From Pseudocitrobacter faecalis (GTDB taxonomy: Bacteria; Pseudomonadota; Gammaproteobacteria; Enterobacterales; Enterobacteriaceae): DNA of 64,000 bases. Both the position numbers and the translations under genes were made by a program. The notes under the pieces were generated by a model that ran no database searches, was not told the origin of the DNA, and saw only the letters and a list, made by a program, of their open reading frames with translations. The DNA is taken from contig QNRL01000005.1 of assembly GCA_003315335.1 (NCBI GenBank), positions 1 to 64,000 on the forward strand, in the 5' to 3' direction. Below are positions 33,659 to 47,701 of the stretch, in pieces (within the stretch, counting starts at the first letter, position 1; every line of letters begins with the position of its first letter).

Positions 33659-35011
33659 ATGATTTTACGCGCAAAAGGTTGGCTGGCTGCGGCGCTGATG
33701 GTGTTCAGCATTGGCGCATCGGCGGCAACATTATCCGATATTCAGGTTTCTAATGGCGATCAGCAGGCGCGCATTACCTTCAGTTTTATGGGCGATCCTG
33801 AATACGCATTTAGCCAGGATGGCCCGCGCAGCGTAGCGCTTGATATCAAACAAACGGGCGTGATTCAGGGGCTGCCGCTGCGGTTTAGCGGCGATAACCT
33901 GGTGAAAGCTATACGTTCCGGCACGCCTAAAGATGACCAGTCGTTACGTCTGGTGGTCGATCTGACGCAAAAGGGTAAAACCCAGGCGGTGAAAAAGCAG
34001 AACGGGGCAAGCTATACGGTAGTTTTCACCATCAATGCGGACGTTCCTCCTCCTCCGCCACCGCCTCCTGCACCGGTGATCGCTAAACGAGTTGAAGCGC
34101 CGGTGGTAACGCCTGCACCTGCGCCGCGTCCGGTAGAACCAGCGCGTAATCCGTTTAAAACGCAAAACGATCGCATCACCGCGGTGACCAATACCGATAC
34201 GGCGATTTCACGCCCGGCCAGCCGCACGCGCGTTGCTTCGGGCGACAAAGTGATTATTGCCATTGATGCGGGGCATGGTGGTCAGGACCCCGGCGCTATC
34301 GGCCCTGGCGGCACTCGTGAGAAGAACGTGACGATTTCCATTGCCCGTAAACTGCGCGCATTGCTTAACGACGACCCGATGTTTAAAGGTGTCCTCACTC
34401 GCGATGGCGATTACTTTATTTCGGTGATGGGCCGTTCAGATGTGGCGCGTAAACAAAACGCCCACTTCCTGGTGTCGATTCACGCCGATGCCGCACCGAG
34501 CCGTTCAGCAAGCGGTGCATCCGTTTGGGTGCTCTCTAACCGTCGAGCCAACAGCGAAATGGCCGGCTGGCTGGAGCAGCACGAGAAACAATCCGAGCTG
34601 CTGGGCGGCGCGGGCGATGTGCTGGCAAACAGTCAGGCTGACCCGTATCTGAGCCAGGCGGTGCTGGATTTACAGTTCGGCCATTCTCAACGCGTAGGCT
34701 ATGACGTCGCGACCAATGTGATAAGCCAGCTACAGCGTGTGGGCAATATCCACAAACGTCGCCCGGAACATGCCAGCCTTGGCGTACTGCGCTCGCCGGA
34801 TATTCCGTCGATTCTGGTCGAGACCGGCTTTATCAGTAATACATCGGAAGAACGCCTGCTGGCCAGCGACGACTACCAGCAGAAACTGGCGGAAGCGATT
34901 TACAACGGGCTGCGTAACTATTTCCAGGCGCATCCGATCCAGTCTGGCCCACGAGAAGATCAGGCTCAGACGGCGAGCGCTAATGCTTCAACCGGAACGT
35001 TGATTAACTAA
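33659..35011 (+). CDS. amiB: N-acetylmuramoyl-L-alanine amidase AmiB
   Basis: 450 residues. AmiB is a periplasmic zinc amidase that splits septal peptidoglycan and is activated by EnvC. A signal peptide ends near GASA. The AMIN domain (to about residue 125) targets it to the septum. A proline-rich linker ([11 protein letters not shown], then [10 protein letters not shown]) follows, and then the Amidase_3 domain. Zinc and catalytic motifs are [26 protein letters not shown] and LVETGFISN. The ATG at 33659 follows GGGA; the in-frame upstream ATG lies in tsaE and is rejected. The polyproline run makes it a likely EF-P-dependent gene. Confidence 0.97.
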   Translation: MILRAKGWLAAALMVFSIGASAATLSDIQVSNGDQQARITFSFMGDPEYAFSQDGPRSVALDIKQTGVIQGLPLRFSGDNLVKAIRSGTPKDDQSLRLVVDLTQKGKTQAVKKQNGASYTVVFTINADVPPPPPPPPAPVIAKRVEAPVVTPAPAPRPVEPARNPFKTQNDRITAVTNTDTAISRPASRTRVASGDKVIIAIDAGHGGQDPGAIGPGGTREKNVTISIARKLRALLNDDPMFKGVLTRDGDYFISVMGRSDVARKQNAHFLVSIHADAAPSRSASGASVWVLSNRRANSEMAGWLEQHEKQSELLGGAGDVLANSQADPYLSQAVLDLQFGHSQRVGYDVATNVISQLQRVGNIHKRRPEHASLGVLRSPDIPSILVETGFISNTSEERLLASDDYQQKLAEAIYNGLRNYFQAHPIQSGPREDQAQTASANASTGTLIN

Positions 35012-35020
35012 GGAGTCTTC

Positions 35021-36871
35021 ATGCCGATTCAGGTTCTGCCGCCGCAGCTTGCGAACCAGATTGCCGCTGGCGAGGTGGTAGAGCGACCTGCGTCGGTGGT
35101 GAAAGAACTGGTGGAAAACAGCCTCGATGCGGGCGCAACCCGCATCGATATTGATATCGAACGCGGCGGTGCAAAACTTATCCGTATTCGCGATAACGGC
35201 TGCGGTATCAAAAAGGACGAGCTGGCGCTGGCGCTGGCTCGTCACGCCACCAGTAAAATTGCCTCGCTTGACGATCTTGAAGCTATTATCAGCCTCGGCT
35301 TTCGCGGCGAAGCGCTGGCGAGTATCAGTTCCGTCGCCCGTTTAACGCTTACTTCCCGCACGGCGGAACAGCCGGAAGCCTGGCAGGCTTACGCGGAAGG
35401 ACGCGACCAGGACGTGACGGTGAAACCCGCCGCGCATCCGGTCGGCACCACGCTGGAAGTGCTGGATCTCTTCTACAACACTCCGGCACGGCGCAAGTTT
35501 ATGCGCACCGAAAAAACCGAATTTAATCATATTGATGAAATCATTCGCCGCATCGCGCTGGCGCGTTTTGATGTGGCGATTACCCTCAATCATAACGGCA
35601 AGATGATTCGTCAGTATCGCGCGGTGACGCAGGGCGCACCGCGCGAACGTCGGCTGGGCGCGATTTGCGGTACCGCGTTTCTTGAGCACGCGCTGGCAAT
35701 TGAGTGGCAGCATGGCGATTTAACTCTTCACGGCTGGGTTGCGGATCCAAACCACACAACCCCGGCGTTAGCCGAAACTCAGTACTGCTACGTAAATGGC
35801 CGCATGATGCGCGACCGTCTAATTAACCACGCGATTCGCCAGGCTTGCGAGGATAAACTGGGTGCCGATCAGCAGCCCGCGTTTGTGCTTTATCTGGAAA
35901 TCGACCCGCATCAGGTGGATGTAAACGTGCATCCGGCGAAACATGAAGTACGTTTCCATCAGTCGCGGCTGGTACATGACTTTATCTATCAGGGCGTGCT
36001 GAGCGTCCTGCAGCAGCAAATGGAATCGCCGTTACCGTTGGATGAAGATGAGGACGAGCTCGCGCCGCGTCCGATCGCTGAAAACCGTGCAGCGGCGGGG
36101 CGCAATCAATTTGCCGAGCCGGCGGCAGCGCGTGAGCCTGAGCCCCCACGCTTCAACGCACCGTCTTCCGGTGTAAGTACGCGCGGTGGTGCAAGCTGGC
36201 CGAATGCGCAGCCGGGATACCAAAAGCAGCAGGGCGCGCTCTATCGCCAGTTGCTGGATACGCCGAAAGCCCCGGAGAAATCACAGCCGCCGACGTCAGA
36301 TTCCCTGGCAGGACACAGCCAGAGCTTTGGTCGTGTCTTAACCATCGTGCCGCCGTGCTATGCACTGCTGGAGCGTGGCGGAAAACTCAGCCTGCTGGCG
36401 CTGCCTGTGGCGGAACGCTGGCTGCGTCTGGCGCAGCTCACGCCCGGTGAAACGCCGATTTGCGCGCAGCCGCTGTTGATTCCGTTGCGCCTGAAAGCGA
36501 GTGATGTTGAGAGCAAGGCGTTGCAAACGGCACAGGCGCAACTTGCTTTGTTAGGCATTGATATTCTGGCAGAAGGGCAGCACGTGACCGTTCGCGCCGT
36601 GCCTTTACCCTTACGCCAACAAAATTTACAAAACTTGATTCCTGAACTGATAGGCTATCTGGTGCAACAAAGTCAGGTTGAGGCGGGTGATATTGCCCAG
36701 TGGCTGGCCCGTAACCTGGCGAGCGAGCATGTTCAATGGAACATGTCTCAGGCTATCGCGATGCTGGCGGATGTTGAACGACTCTGCCCACAGCTGGTCA
36801 AAGCACCTCCAGGTGGTCTGTTACAACCTGTTGATTTAGATTCTGCGATGAACGCCCTGAGAAATGAGTGA
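35021..36871 (+). CDS. mutL: DNA mismatch repair protein MutL
   Basis: 616 residues. MutL links mismatch recognition by MutS to MutH nicking and UvrD unwinding. The N-terminal GHKL ATPase has E29 and N33 in [17 protein letters not shown], and [15 protein letters not shown] disordered acidic and proline-rich linker spans about residues 335-430. The C-terminal dimerisation domain follows; it lacks the DQHA(X)2E(X)4E endonuclease motif, as expected for species with MutH. It starts 9 nt after amiB and overlaps miaA by 8 nt. Confidence 0.98.
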   Translation: MPIQVLPPQLANQIAAGEVVERPASVVKELVENSLDAGATRIDIDIERGGAKLIRIRDNGCGIKKDELALALARHATSKIASLDDLEAIISLGFRGEALASISSVARLTLTSRTAEQPEAWQAYAEGRDQDVTVKPAAHPVGTTLEVLDLFYNTPARRKFMRTEKTEFNHIDEIIRRIALARFDVAITLNHNGKMIRQYRAVTQGAPRERRLGAICGTAFLEHALAIEWQHGDLTLHGWVADPNHTTPALAETQYCYVNGRMMRDRLINHAIRQACEDKLGADQQPAFVLYLEIDPHQVDVNVHPAKHEVRFHQSRLVHDFIYQGVLSVLQQQMESPLPLDEDEDELAPRPIAENRAAAGRNQFAEPAAAREPEPPRFNAPSSGVSTRGGASWPNAQPGYQKQQGALYRQLLDTPKAPEKSQPPTSDSLAGHSQSFGRVLTIVPPCYALLERGGKLSLLALPVAERWLRLAQLTPGETPICAQPLLIPLRLKASDVESKALQTAQAQLALLGIDILAEGQHVTVRAVPLPLRQQNLQNLIPELIGYLVQQSQVEAGDIAQWLARNLASEHVQWNMSQAIAMLADVERLCPQLVKAPPGGLLQPVDLDSAMNALRNE

Positions 36872-37814
36872 CGTGACCGAGGCTCGCCTGCCAAAGGCAA
36901 TTTTTTTAATGGGGCCAACCGCTTCCGGTAAAACGGCGTTGGCTATCGAATTACGTAAAGTTTTACCTGTAGAGTTGATTAGTGTTGATTCCGCCCTCAT
37001 TTATCGAGGGATGGATATCGGGACGGCCAAGCCGGATGCGCAGGAACTATCAGCCGCGCCGCACCGATTGTTAGACATTCTCGACCCGGCACAGGCGTAC
37101 TCTGCCGCGGATTTCCGCCGCGATGCGCTGGCCGAAATGGCTGAGATTACCGCTGCAGGGCGAATTCCGCTTCTGGTTGGCGGAACGATGTTGTATTTCA
37201 AGGCGCTGCTGGAAGGATTGTCGCCGTTACCGTCGGCAGATCCCGAGGTCAGAGCGCGAATTGAGCAACAGGCCGCAGAGCTGGGGTGGACAGCGCTGCA
37301 TGAGCAACTGAAGTCAATTGACCCGGTTGCCGCCGCGCGAATTCATCCAAATGATCCGCAAAGACTTTCCCGGGCACTGGAAGTTTTTTTCATTTCGGGT
37401 AAAACTTTAACGGAACTGACGCAAACGTCAGGAGACGCTCTGCCCTACAAGGTGCATCAGTTCGCCATCGCCCCGGCGAGCCGTGAACTGCTCCATCAGC
37501 GCATTGAGCAGCGTTTTCATCAGATGTTAGCTTCAGGTTTTGAAGCAGAAGTGCGGGCGCTTTTTGCCCGTGGAGATTTGCATACGGATATGCCTTCCGT
37601 TCGTTGTGTTGGATATCGCCAGATGTGGTCATACCTTGAAGGCGAAATCTCGTACGATGAAATGGTTTATCGAGGAGTTTGCGCCACGAGACAGTTAGCC
37701 AAGCGCCAGGTGACCTGGTTGCGCGGTTGGGATGGAGTTCACTGGTTAGATAGCGAACAACCTGAACAGGCGTTCAACGAAGTAATACAGGTAGTTGGTG
37801 ATTGTGTAGACTGA
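36864..37814 (+). CDS. miaA: tRNA dimethylallyltransferase MiaA
   Basis: 316 residues. MiaA adds the dimethylallyl group to A37 of tRNAs that read UNN codons, the first step to ms2i6A. The P-loop is [14 protein letters not shown], and [16 protein letters not shown] and the core [11 protein letters not shown] follow. It overlaps mutL at ATGAGTGA. In E. coli its coding region contains heat-shock promoters that drive hfq and hflX; I did not find a clear one by eye. Confidence 0.98.
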   Translation: MSDVTEARLPKAIFLMGPTASGKTALAIELRKVLPVELISVDSALIYRGMDIGTAKPDAQELSAAPHRLLDILDPAQAYSAADFRRDALAEMAEITAAGRIPLLVGGTMLYFKALLEGLSPLPSADPEVRARIEQQAAELGWTALHEQLKSIDPVAAARIHPNDPQRLSRALEVFFISGKTLTELTQTSGDALPYKVHQFAIAPASRELLHQRIEQRFHQMLASGFEAEVRALFARGDLHTDMPSVRCVGYRQMWSYLEGEISYDEMVYRGVCATRQLAKRQVTWLRGWDGVHWLDSEQPEQAFNEVIQVVGDCVD

Positions 37815-37886
37815 ATGTGTACAATTGAACCGTATTCGTGCGCAATTTTAAGGACCTGTGGGTTCTAAGTACAAATAAGCATATAA

Positions 37887-38210
<324 letters not shown>

Positions 38211-38281
38211 GTTATCGCTGTTTCCCGGTCGGGGAGCCTGGTTTACCCGGTTCCCCGCTGGTATTTTATGAGGAATTACGC

Positions 38282-39562
<1,281 letters not shown>

Positions 39563-39655
39563 CCGGCAGTTTGCCTGGAGCATGGAGTCATTTCGCCTGT
39601 CCCCTGCCGTCGCAAGACATTGGGGATCACCGCATAACAAATATGGAGCACATAC

Positions 39656-40915
39656 ATGGCGTGGAATCAGCCCGGTAATAACGGACAAGACCGCGACCCG
39701 TGGGGAAGCAGCAAACCTGGCGGCAACTCTGAGGGAAATGGAAACAAAGGTGGTCGCGAACAGGGGCCGCCCGATCTGGATGATATCTTCCGTAAGCTGA
39801 GCAAAAAGCTCGGTGGCCTCGGCGGCGGTAAGAGCGGTTCTGGCGGCGGTACAACCCAGGGGCCTCGTGCGCCAATGGGGGGGCGCATCGTCGGTATTGC
39901 AGCGGCAGCCGTTGTCATTATCTGGGCAGCCAGCGGATTCTATACCATTAAAGAAGCCGAACGTGGCGTGGTCACGCGTTTTGGTAAGTTCAGCCATCTG
40001 GTTGAGCCGGGCCTGAACTGGAAACCGACGTTTATCGACGAAGTCACGCCGGTGAACGTGGAGGCCGTGCGTGAACTGGCCGCTTCCGGCGTGATGCTGA
40101 CCTCTGACGAAAACGTGGTGCGCGTTGAGATGAACGTGCAGTACCGCGTGACCGATCCGCAGCGCTATCTGTTTAGCGTCACCAGCGCGGACGACAGTCT
40201 GCGTCAGGCGACCGACAGCGCCCTGCGTGGTGTCATCGGTAAATACACCATGGACCGCATCCTGACCGAAGGTCGTACCGTTATTCGTAGCGATACCCAG
40301 CGCGAGCTGGAAGAAACCATTCGTCCGTACAACATGGGTATCACCCTGCTGGACGTCAACTTCCAGGCCGCTCGTCCGCCGGAAGAAGTGAAGTCTTCCT
40401 TCGATGATGCGATTGCCGCGCGTGAAAACGAGCAGCAATACATTCGTGAAGCGGAAGCGTACACCAACGAAGTTCAGCCGCGTGCGAACGGTCAGGCTCA
40501 ACGTATTCTGGAAGAGGCCCGCGCCTATAAGACGCAGACCGTTCTGGAAGCCCAGGGTGAAGTGGCTCGTTTTGCCAAGATCCTGCCGGAGTATAAAGCC
40601 GCTCCGCAGATCACCCGTGAGCGTCTCTACATCGAGACCATGGAAAAAGTGCTGAGCCATACGCGTAAAGTGCTGGTTAACGATAATAAAGGTGGCAACC
40701 TGATGGTTCTGCCGCTCGACCAGATGCTGAAAGGCGGGAATGCCTCCGGTGCAAAGAACGATAACAGCGGGGCCAACAACCTGCTGCGTCTGCCGCCGGC
40801 GTCTTCCTCCAGCAACAGCGGAGCGAGCAACACATCGTCCACCAGTCAGGGCGATATTATGGACCAACGCCGCGCTAACGCGCAGCGTAACGACTACCAG
40901 CGTCAGGGGGAATAA
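39656..40915 (+). CDS. hflK: FtsH modulator HflK
   Basis: 419 residues. HflK and HflC form the large membrane cage around FtsH that limits its access to membrane substrates. A Gly/Asn-rich cytoplasmic N-terminus (residues 1-75, GNNGQDRDPWGSSKPGGNS) precedes one membrane helix (about 80-98). The periplasmic SPFH/prohibitin domain and a long Ala/Glu-rich helix follow. The Ser/Asn-rich C-terminus ends with NAQRNDYQRQGE. It lies 93 nt after hflX and 2 nt before hflC. Confidence 0.98.
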   Translation: MAWNQPGNNGQDRDPWGSSKPGGNSEGNGNKGGREQGPPDLDDIFRKLSKKLGGLGGGKSGSGGGTTQGPRAPMGGRIVGIAAAAVVIIWAASGFYTIKEAERGVVTRFGKFSHLVEPGLNWKPTFIDEVTPVNVEAVRELAASGVMLTSDENVVRVEMNVQYRVTDPQRYLFSVTSADDSLRQATDSALRGVIGKYTMDRILTEGRTVIRSDTQRELEETIRPYNMGITLLDVNFQAARPPEEVKSSFDDAIAARENEQQYIREAEAYTNEVQPRANGQAQRILEEARAYKTQTVLEAQGEVARFAKILPEYKAAPQITRERLYIETMEKVLSHTRKVLVNDNKGGNLMVLPLDQMLKGGNASGAKNDNSGANNLLRLPPASSSSNSGASNTSSTSQGDIMDQRRANAQRNDYQRQGE

Positions 40916-40917
40916 CG

Positions 40918-41922
40918 ATGCGTAAGTCAGTTATCGCGATTATCATCATCGTGCTGGTAGTGCTGTACACCTCTATCTTCGTCGTTAAAGAAGGTGAGCG
41001 TGGGATCAAGTTCCAGTTCAGCAGCGTCGTGCGCGACAGCGACAAAAAACCGTTAATCTATGAACCGGGTCTGCACTTTAAAGTCCCGTTTATTCAGTCG
41101 GTTAAAATGCTGGACGCGCGTATTCAGACCATGGACAACCAGGCCGATCGCTTTGTGACCAAAGAGAAAAAAGACCTGATCGTTGACTCCTATATCAAAT
41201 GGCGCATCAGCGATTTCAGCCGCTACTTCCTGGCAACAGGCGGTGGTGACGTTTCTCAGGCAGAAGTGCTGCTGAAACGTAAGTTCTCTGACCGTCTGCG
41301 TTCTGAAATTGGTCGTCTGGATGTAAAAGACATCGTCACTGATTCCCGTGGTCGTCTGACCCTGGAAGTGCGTGATGCGCTGAACTCCGGTTCTGCGGGT
41401 ACTGAAGACGAAGTGGAAACGCCAGCCGCGGATAACGCGATTGCCGAAGCCGCTGAGCGCGTTACCGCTGAAACCAACGGTAAAGTGCCGGTCATCAACC
41501 CGAACAGTATGGCGGCATTGGGTATTGAAGTGGTCGATGTGCGTATTAAGCAGATTAACCTGCCGACCGAAGTGTCCGAAGCGATTTACAACCGTATGCG
41601 CGCCGAGCGTGAAGCAGTTGCCCGTCGCCACCGTTCACAAGGTCAGGAAGAGGCTGAAAAACTGCGCGCAGCGGCTGACTATGAAGTCACCAAAACGCTG
41701 GCAGAAGCAGAGCGTCAGGGACGTATCCTGCGCGGTGAAGGTGATGCCGAAGCGGCTAAACTGTTTGCTGATGCATTCAGTCAGGATCCGGACTTCTACG
41801 CCTTTATCCGTAGTCTGCGTGCCTATGAAAGCAGCTTCCAGAGCAATCAGGACGTGATGGTTCTGAGCCCGGACAGCGATTTCTTCCGCTACATGAAAAC
41901 GCCGAACGCAACGGCGCGTTAA
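40918..41922 (+). CDS. hflC: FtsH modulator HflC
   Basis: 334 residues. It is the partner of HflK. A short N-terminus and one membrane helix (residues 4-22) are followed by an SPFH domain (VKEGERGIKFQF onward) and a long charged helix (YNRMRAEREAVARRHRSQGQEEAEKLRAAAD). It starts 2 nt after hflK. A terminator follows and closes the superoperon. Confidence 0.98.
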   Translation: MRKSVIAIIIIVLVVLYTSIFVVKEGERGIKFQFSSVVRDSDKKPLIYEPGLHFKVPFIQSVKMLDARIQTMDNQADRFVTKEKKDLIVDSYIKWRISDFSRYFLATGGGDVSQAEVLLKRKFSDRLRSEIGRLDVKDIVTDSRGRLTLEVRDALNSGSAGTEDEVETPAADNAIAEAAERVTAETNGKVPVINPNSMAALGIEVVDVRIKQINLPTEVSEAIYNRMRAEREAVARRHRSQGQEEAEKLRAAADYEVTKTLAEAERQGRILRGEGDAEAAKLFADAFSQDPDFYAFIRSLRAYESSFQSNQDVMVLSPDSDFFRYMKTPNATAR

Positions 41923-41944
41923 TCGCCCCAGGCGTTAGTGCTTA

Positions 41945-41980
41945 AAAACCACCGCATCTTCGGATGCCGGTGGTTTTCTT
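41945..41980 (+). terminator. hflC terminator
   Basis: AAAACCACCG and CGGTGGTTTT pair around CATCTTCGGATGC, which forms its own small CAT/ATG stem with a TTCG-type loop, followed by CTTTT. It lies just before yjeT. Confidence 0.8.
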
Positions 41981-41995
41981 TTATAAGGACGAAAA

Positions 41996-42193
41996 ATGAA
42001 CTCCACTATCTGGCTCGCGCTGGCGTTAGTTTTGGTGCTGGAAGGGCTGGGCCCAATGCTTTATCCGAAGGCCTGGCGCAAAATGATCGCGACGATGACC
42101 CAATTACCCGATACGATGTTGCGCCGATTTGGCGGCGGTCTTGTGGTTGCAGGGATTGTGATCTACTACATGTTGACGAAAACGATTAGCTGA
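41996..42193 (+). CDS. yjeT: Small membrane protein YjeT (DUF2065)
   Basis: 65 residues with two membrane helices (residues 3-19 and 43-60) joined by a basic loop (PKAWRKMIATMTQLPDTMLRRFGGG). The function is unknown. It lies between hflC and purA in enterobacteria and many other proteobacteria. ATAAGGACG supplies the ribosome-binding site. A terminator separates it from hflC, so it probably depends on read-through or its own promoter. Confidence 0.92.
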   Translation: MNSTIWLALALVLVLEGLGPMLYPKAWRKMIATMTQLPDTMLRRFGGGLVVAGIVIYYMLTKTIS

Positions 42194-42273
42194 ACAAAAA
42201 GCGGCCTTTTCAGCATCATTTTGAATATAAAAAGTGCTGTATATCTGAAAAAGCGATGGTAGAATCCATTTTT

Positions 42274-42289
42274 AAGCAAACGGTGATTT
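42274..42289 (+). promoter_or_regulatory. Possible PurR operator before purA
   Basis: AAGCAAACGGTGATTT resembles the PurR consensus ACGCAAACGTTTGCGT in its left half. It lies 7 nt before the purA start. E. coli purA is known to be PurR-regulated. The right half is poor, so this is tentative. Confidence 0.4.
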
Positions 42290-42292
42290 TGA

Positions 42293-43594
<1,302 letters not shown>

Positions 43595-43630
43595 TTGATG
43601 GAACTGCCCGGTAACGAGAGTCGCCGGGCC

Positions 43631-43670
43631 TGTAGGCCGGATAACGCGCATTACGCTGTATCCGGCTTAA
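43631..43670. repeat. REP element after purA
   Basis: GCCGGATA (43636-43643) and TATCCGGC (43659-43666) are the conserved arms of an enterobacterial REP/BIME unit around ACGCGCATTACGCTG. It lies in the 205-nt purA-nsrR gap. Confidence 0.8.
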
Positions 43671-43799
43671 TATCTTGCAAGATCCGCGCTTTTTTCCTTC
43701 CCGCACCGAAAAAATTAGCGACCTGACTGGTGGCTGGTTTATCATCAATATAAATATCCGAAATTATTCTTCCCGAGTTCCTGTTCCCCTGAGGTTGAT

Positions 43800-44225
43800 G
43801 TGCAGTTAACAAGCTTTACCGATTATGGATTACGCGCCCTGATTTATATGGCGTCGTTGCCGGATGGCAAGATGACCAGTATCTCTGAAGTGACAGAGGT
43901 CTATGGTGTGTCACGTAACCATATGGTGAAAATTATCAACCAGCTCAGCCGCGCGGGCTACGTGACGGCAGTGCGGGGGAAAAATGGCGGGATCCGGCTG
44001 GGCAAGCCGGCGGAGACGATTCGCGTAGGCGACGTTGTCCGCGAACTGGAACCTCTCTCGCTGGTGAATTGCAGCAGTGAGTTCTGCCACATCACGCCGG
44101 CCTGTCGATTGAAACAGGCGCTTTCTCAAGCCGTGCAAAGTTTTCTCAAGGAACTGGATCACTACACACTGGCCGATTTGGTTGAAGAGAATCAACCGCT
44201 TTATAAATTATTGTTGGTGGAGTAA
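43800..44225 (+). CDS. nsrR: Nitric-oxide-sensing repressor NsrR
   Basis: 141 residues; Rrf2 family. NsrR binds an iron-sulfur cluster that NO destroys, which derepresses NO-detoxifying genes such as hmp. The winged helix is at the N-terminus ([28 protein letters not shown] begins at residue 26). The three cluster cysteines are C91, C96 and C102 in [12 protein letters not shown]. The start is GTG at 43800 with GAGG upstream. It is first in nsrR-rnr-rlmB. Confidence 0.97.
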   Translation: MQLTSFTDYGLRALIYMASLPDGKMTSISEVTEVYGVSRNHMVKIINQLSRAGYVTAVRGKNGGIRLGKPAETIRVGDVVRELEPLSLVNCSSEFCHITPACRLKQALSQAVQSFLKELDHYTLADLVEENQPLYKLLLVE

Positions 44226-44263
44226 AGACTATCGCCGACAACGATGACAACGGAGGAACCGAT

Positions 44264-46705
44264 ATGTCACAAGACCCTTTCCTGGACCGCGAAGCTGAAA
44301 AATACGCCAATCCTATCCCGAGCCGGGAATTTATCCTCGATCATTTAACAAAACGTGAAAAACCTGCCAATCGTGAAGAGCTGGCGGTTGAACTGAACAT
44401 TGAAGGCGAAGAGCAGATAGAAGCGCTTCGCCGTCGCCTGCGCGCCATGGAGCGTGACGGGCAACTCGTCTTTACTCGTCGCCAGTGCTATGCGCTGCCG
44501 GAACGTCTTGATCTGCTGAAGGGCATGGTTATCGGTCATCGCGATGGCTATGGCTTCCTGCGTGTAGAGGGCCGTAAAGACGACCTGTATCTTTCCAGTG
44601 AGCAGATGAAAGTCTGCATGCACGGCGATCAGGTGCTGGCACAACCGCTGGGCGCGGATCGTAAAGGCCGCCGCGAAGCGCGCATTGTGCGTGTGCTGGA
44701 GCCAAGAACCGGGCAAATCGTAGGCCGCTACTTCACCGATGCAGGCGTCGGTTTTGTCGTGCCGGACGACAGTCGTCTGAGCTTTGATATTCTCATCCCG
44801 CCAGAAGCGGTGATGGGCGCGCGTATGGGCTTTGTGGTGGTGGTCGAACTGACCCAGCGCCCGACTCGTCGCACTAAAGCTATCGGTAAAATTGTCGAGG
44901 TGCTTGGCGATAACATGGGTACAGGCATGGCCGTTGACATGGCGCTGCGTACCCATGAAATTCCTTACGTCTGGCCGCCAGCGGTAGAAGCACAGGTTGC
45001 CGGGCTGAAAGAGCAGGTACCGGAAGAGGCGAAAATTGGCCGCGTCGATCTGCGTGATTTGCCGCTGGTAACCATCGACGGTGAAGACGCGCGTGACTTC
45101 GACGATGCGGTTTACTGCGAGAAAAAACGCGGTGGCGGCTGGCGTCTGTGGGTTGCGATTGCTGACGTAAGCTATTACGTCCGTCCGCCAACTCCACTGG
45201 ACAAAGAAGCACGTAATCGCGGTACGTCCGTTTACTTCCCCTCGCAGGTTGTTCCTATGCTGCCGGAAGTGCTCTCTAACGGCCTGTGCTCGCTGAACCC
45301 GCAGGTTGACCGCCTGTGTATGGTCTGTGAAATGACCGTCTCATCGAAAGGCCGCTTAACGGGTTATAAATTCTATGAAGCGGTGATGAGCTCACATGCA
45401 CGTCTGACCTATACCAAGGTGTGGCACATGCTGCAGGGCGATCAGGATCTGCGTGAGCAATATGCGCCGCTGGTTAAGCATATTGAAGAGCTGCATAACC
45501 TCTATAAAGTGCTGGACCAGGCGCGTGCTGAACGTGGTGGTATCTCATTCGAAAGTGAAGAAGCGAAGTTTATCTTCAATGCTGAACGTCGCATCGAACG
45601 TATTGAGCAGACGCAGCGTAATGACGCGCACAAACTGATCGAAGAGTGCATGATTCTGGCGAACATCTCGGCGGCACGTTTCGTTGAGAAAGCGAAAGAA
45701 CCGGCGTTGTTCCGTATTCATGATAAGCCAACGACTGAAGCCATCACCGCATTCCGTTCCGTTCTGTCGGAGCTGGGTCTGGAACTGCCGGGTGGCAATA
45801 AGCCGGAGCCGCGCGATTACGCCGAGCTGCTGGAATCCGTCGCCGACCGTCCTGACGCGGAAATGCTGCAAACCATGCTGCTGCGTTCGATGAAACAAGC
45901 GATTTACGACCCGGAAAACCGGGGCCACTTTGGCCTGGCGTTGCAGTCGTACGCGCACTTTACCTCGCCGATTCGTCGTTATCCTGACCTGTCGTTGCAC
46001 CGCGCCATCAAGTATCTGCTGGCAAAAGAGCAGGGCCATAAAGGCAACACCACGGAAACCGGCGGCTATCACTACTCAATGGAAGAGATGCTGCTACTGG
46101 GTCAGCACTGTTCTATGGCAGAGCGCCGCGCCGATGAAGCCACCCGTGACGTCGCTGACTGGCTGAAGTGTGACTTCATGCAGGATCAGGTGGGCAACGT
46201 CTTTAAAGGCGTGATTGCCAGCGTGACCGGCTTCGGTTTCTTTGTCCGTCTTGATGAGCTGTTCATCGATGGGCTAGTCCACGTTTCATCGCTAGATAAC
46301 GATTACTACCGCTTCGACCAGATTGGTCAGCGTTTAATTGGTGAATCTGGCGGGCAAACTTATCGTCTGGGCGACCGCGTAGAGGTTCGTGTGGAAGCCG
46401 TCAACATGGACGAGCGTAAAATTGACTTCTCGTTGATTTCCAGCGAACGTGCGCCGCGTAACGTCGGTAAAACTGAACGCGAAAAAGCGAAGAAAGGCGC
46501 GGGAAATAAAAACGGTAGTCGTCGTCGCCAGGTTGGCAAGAAAGTGAATTTCGAGCCAGACAGCGCTTTCCGCGGTGAGAAGAAACAGAAGCCGAAAGCC
46601 GCAAAGAAAGAGGCGAGAAAAGCGAAAAAACCGTCTGCCAAAACGCAGAAAATTGCTGCCGCAACCAAAGCGAAACGCGCGGCGAAGAAGAAAGTGGCGG
46701 AGTAA
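44264..46705 (+). CDS. rnr: Ribonuclease R
   Basis: 813 residues. RNase R is a 3'-to-5' hydrolytic exoribonuclease that degrades structured RNA, in rRNA quality control and trans-translation. A helix-turn-helix start precedes two cold-shock domains and the RNB domain with catalytic aspartates in [15 protein letters not shown]. An S1 domain ([24 protein letters not shown] begins near residue 645) and a long Lys/Arg/Ala-rich tail (about residues 735-813) follow. The tail helps unwind duplexes. It lies 38 nt after nsrR. Confidence 0.98.
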   Translation: MSQDPFLDREAEKYANPIPSREFILDHLTKREKPANREELAVELNIEGEEQIEALRRRLRAMERDGQLVFTRRQCYALPERLDLLKGMVIGHRDGYGFLRVEGRKDDLYLSSEQMKVCMHGDQVLAQPLGADRKGRREARIVRVLEPRTGQIVGRYFTDAGVGFVVPDDSRLSFDILIPPEAVMGARMGFVVVVELTQRPTRRTKAIGKIVEVLGDNMGTGMAVDMALRTHEIPYVWPPAVEAQVAGLKEQVPEEAKIGRVDLRDLPLVTIDGEDARDFDDAVYCEKKRGGGWRLWVAIADVSYYVRPPTPLDKEARNRGTSVYFPSQVVPMLPEVLSNGLCSLNPQVDRLCMVCEMTVSSKGRLTGYKFYEAVMSSHARLTYTKVWHMLQGDQDLREQYAPLVKHIEELHNLYKVLDQARAERGGISFESEEAKFIFNAERRIERIEQTQRNDAHKLIEECMILANISAARFVEKAKEPALFRIHDKPTTEAITAFRSVLSELGLELPGGNKPEPRDYAELLESVADRPDAEMLQTMLLRSMKQAIYDPENRGHFGLALQSYAHFTSPIRRYPDLSLHRAIKYLLAKEQGHKGNTTETGGYHYSMEEMLLLGQHCSMAERRADEATRDVADWLKCDFMQDQVGNVFKGVIASVTGFGFFVRLDELFIDGLVHVSSLDNDYYRFDQIGQRLIGESGGQTYRLGDRVEVRVEAVNMDERKIDFSLISSERAPRNVGKTEREKAKKGAGNKNGSRRRQVGKKVNFEPDSAFRGEKKQKPKAAKKEARKAKKPSAKTQKIAAATKAKRAAKKKVAE

Positions 46706-46713
46706 AACCCGCC

Positions 46714-46817
46714 CCCTCACCCTAACCCTCTCCCGCAGGGAGAGGGAACCGATCGAGCCGATGTTTGGTCCGGCACCGGTTTTCTCCCTCTCCCTTAGGG
46801 AGAGGGCGGGGTGAGGG
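46714..46817. repeat. Paired GC-rich inverted repeats (boxC-like)
   Basis: There are two perfect 9-bp hairpins, each CCCTCTCCC-N3-GGGAGAGGG (46726-46746 and 46786-46806). An outer inverted pair flanks them: CCCTCACCC on the left and GGGTGAGGG on the right. The 104-nt unit fills the rnr-rlmB gap. Its form matches a class of dispersed non-coding repeats common in enterobacteria and other proteobacteria. Confidence 0.8.
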
Positions 46818-46851
46818 TGACCTGATAACAACGTTAACAACGAGTCCATCA

Positions 46852-47583
46852 ATGAGTGAAATGATTTACGGTATCCACGCAGTCCAGGCCCTGCTGGAGC
46901 GCGCTCCTGAACGTTTTCAGGAAGTCTTTATTTTAAAAGGCCGCGAAGATAAACGTTTGTTGCCGCTGATCCACGCGCTGGAAGCGCAGGGCGTGGTTAT
47001 CCAGTTGGCGAACCGCCAGTACCTGGATGAGAAAAGCGAAGGTGCCGTGCATCAGGGCATTATTGCGCGCGTGAAGCCGGGTCGTCAGTATCAGGAAAAC
47101 GATCTGCCGGATCTGATCGCTTCGCTGGAAAATCCGTTCCTGCTGATCCTCGACGGCGTTACCGATCCGCACAACCTTGGCGCCTGTCTGCGTAGCGCCG
47201 ATGCGGCGGGTGTACACGCGGTGATTGTCCCGCGCGATCGCTCCGCGCAGCTTAACGCGACCGCGAAAAAAGTGGCCTGCGGTGCCGCAGAGAGCGTGCC
47301 GCTGATCCGCGTCACCAACCTGGCGCGCACCATGCGTCTGTTGCAGGAAGAGAACATCTGGATCGTTGGTACCGCCGGCGAAGCCGATCATACGCTTTAT
47401 CAGAGCAAAATGACCGGCCGCATGGCGCTGGTGATGGGGGCGGAAGGCGAAGGTATGCGCCGTCTGACTCGTGAACACTGCGACGAACTGATCAGCATCC
47501 CAATGGCGGGCAGCGTCTCCTCGCTGAACGTCTCCGTAGCGACAGGTATCTGCCTGTTTGAAGCGGTACGCCAGCGCGGTTAA
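46852..47583 (+). CDS. rlmB: 23S rRNA (guanosine-2251-2'-O)-methyltransferase RlmB
   Basis: 243 residues; SpoU/TrmH branch of the SPOUT knot methyltransferases. The N-terminal substrate-binding domain (residues 1-75) opens [16 protein letters not shown]. The knot motifs are [28 protein letters not shown] and [17 protein letters not shown]. An in-frame upstream extension to 46765 translates the GC-rich repeat and is rejected. It is followed by a strong terminator and then directly by aidB. Confidence 0.97.
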   Translation: MSEMIYGIHAVQALLERAPERFQEVFILKGREDKRLLPLIHALEAQGVVIQLANRQYLDEKSEGAVHQGIIARVKPGRQYQENDLPDLIASLENPFLLILDGVTDPHNLGACLRSADAAGVHAVIVPRDRSAQLNATAKKVACGAAESVPLIRVTNLARTMRLLQEENIWIVGTAGEADHTLYQSKMTGRMALVMGAEGEGMRRLTREHCDELISIPMAGSVSSLNVSVATGICLFEAVRQRG

Positions 47584-47602
47584 TGCGTCGTGCGTTGAAA
47601 TC

Positions 47603-47628
47603 AAGCCATCCCACGGGATGGCTTTTTT
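47603..47628 (+). terminator. rlmB terminator
   Basis: GCCATCCC and GGGATGGC form a tight stem (47605-47612 with 47615-47622), followed by TTTTTT. Confidence 0.9.
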
Positions 47629-47701
47629 GTGACCGCAATCCAGCGCCAAATGCTCACCTCTGTCCATACTTAAGGCACTGCCACTTGACGGAGGGAGACA
47701 T

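Noticed and set aside
46714..46817. Double hairpin considered as an insertion-sequence remnant
   Set aside because: There is no transposase fragment and no target-site duplication; the form fits a non-coding dispersed repeat.
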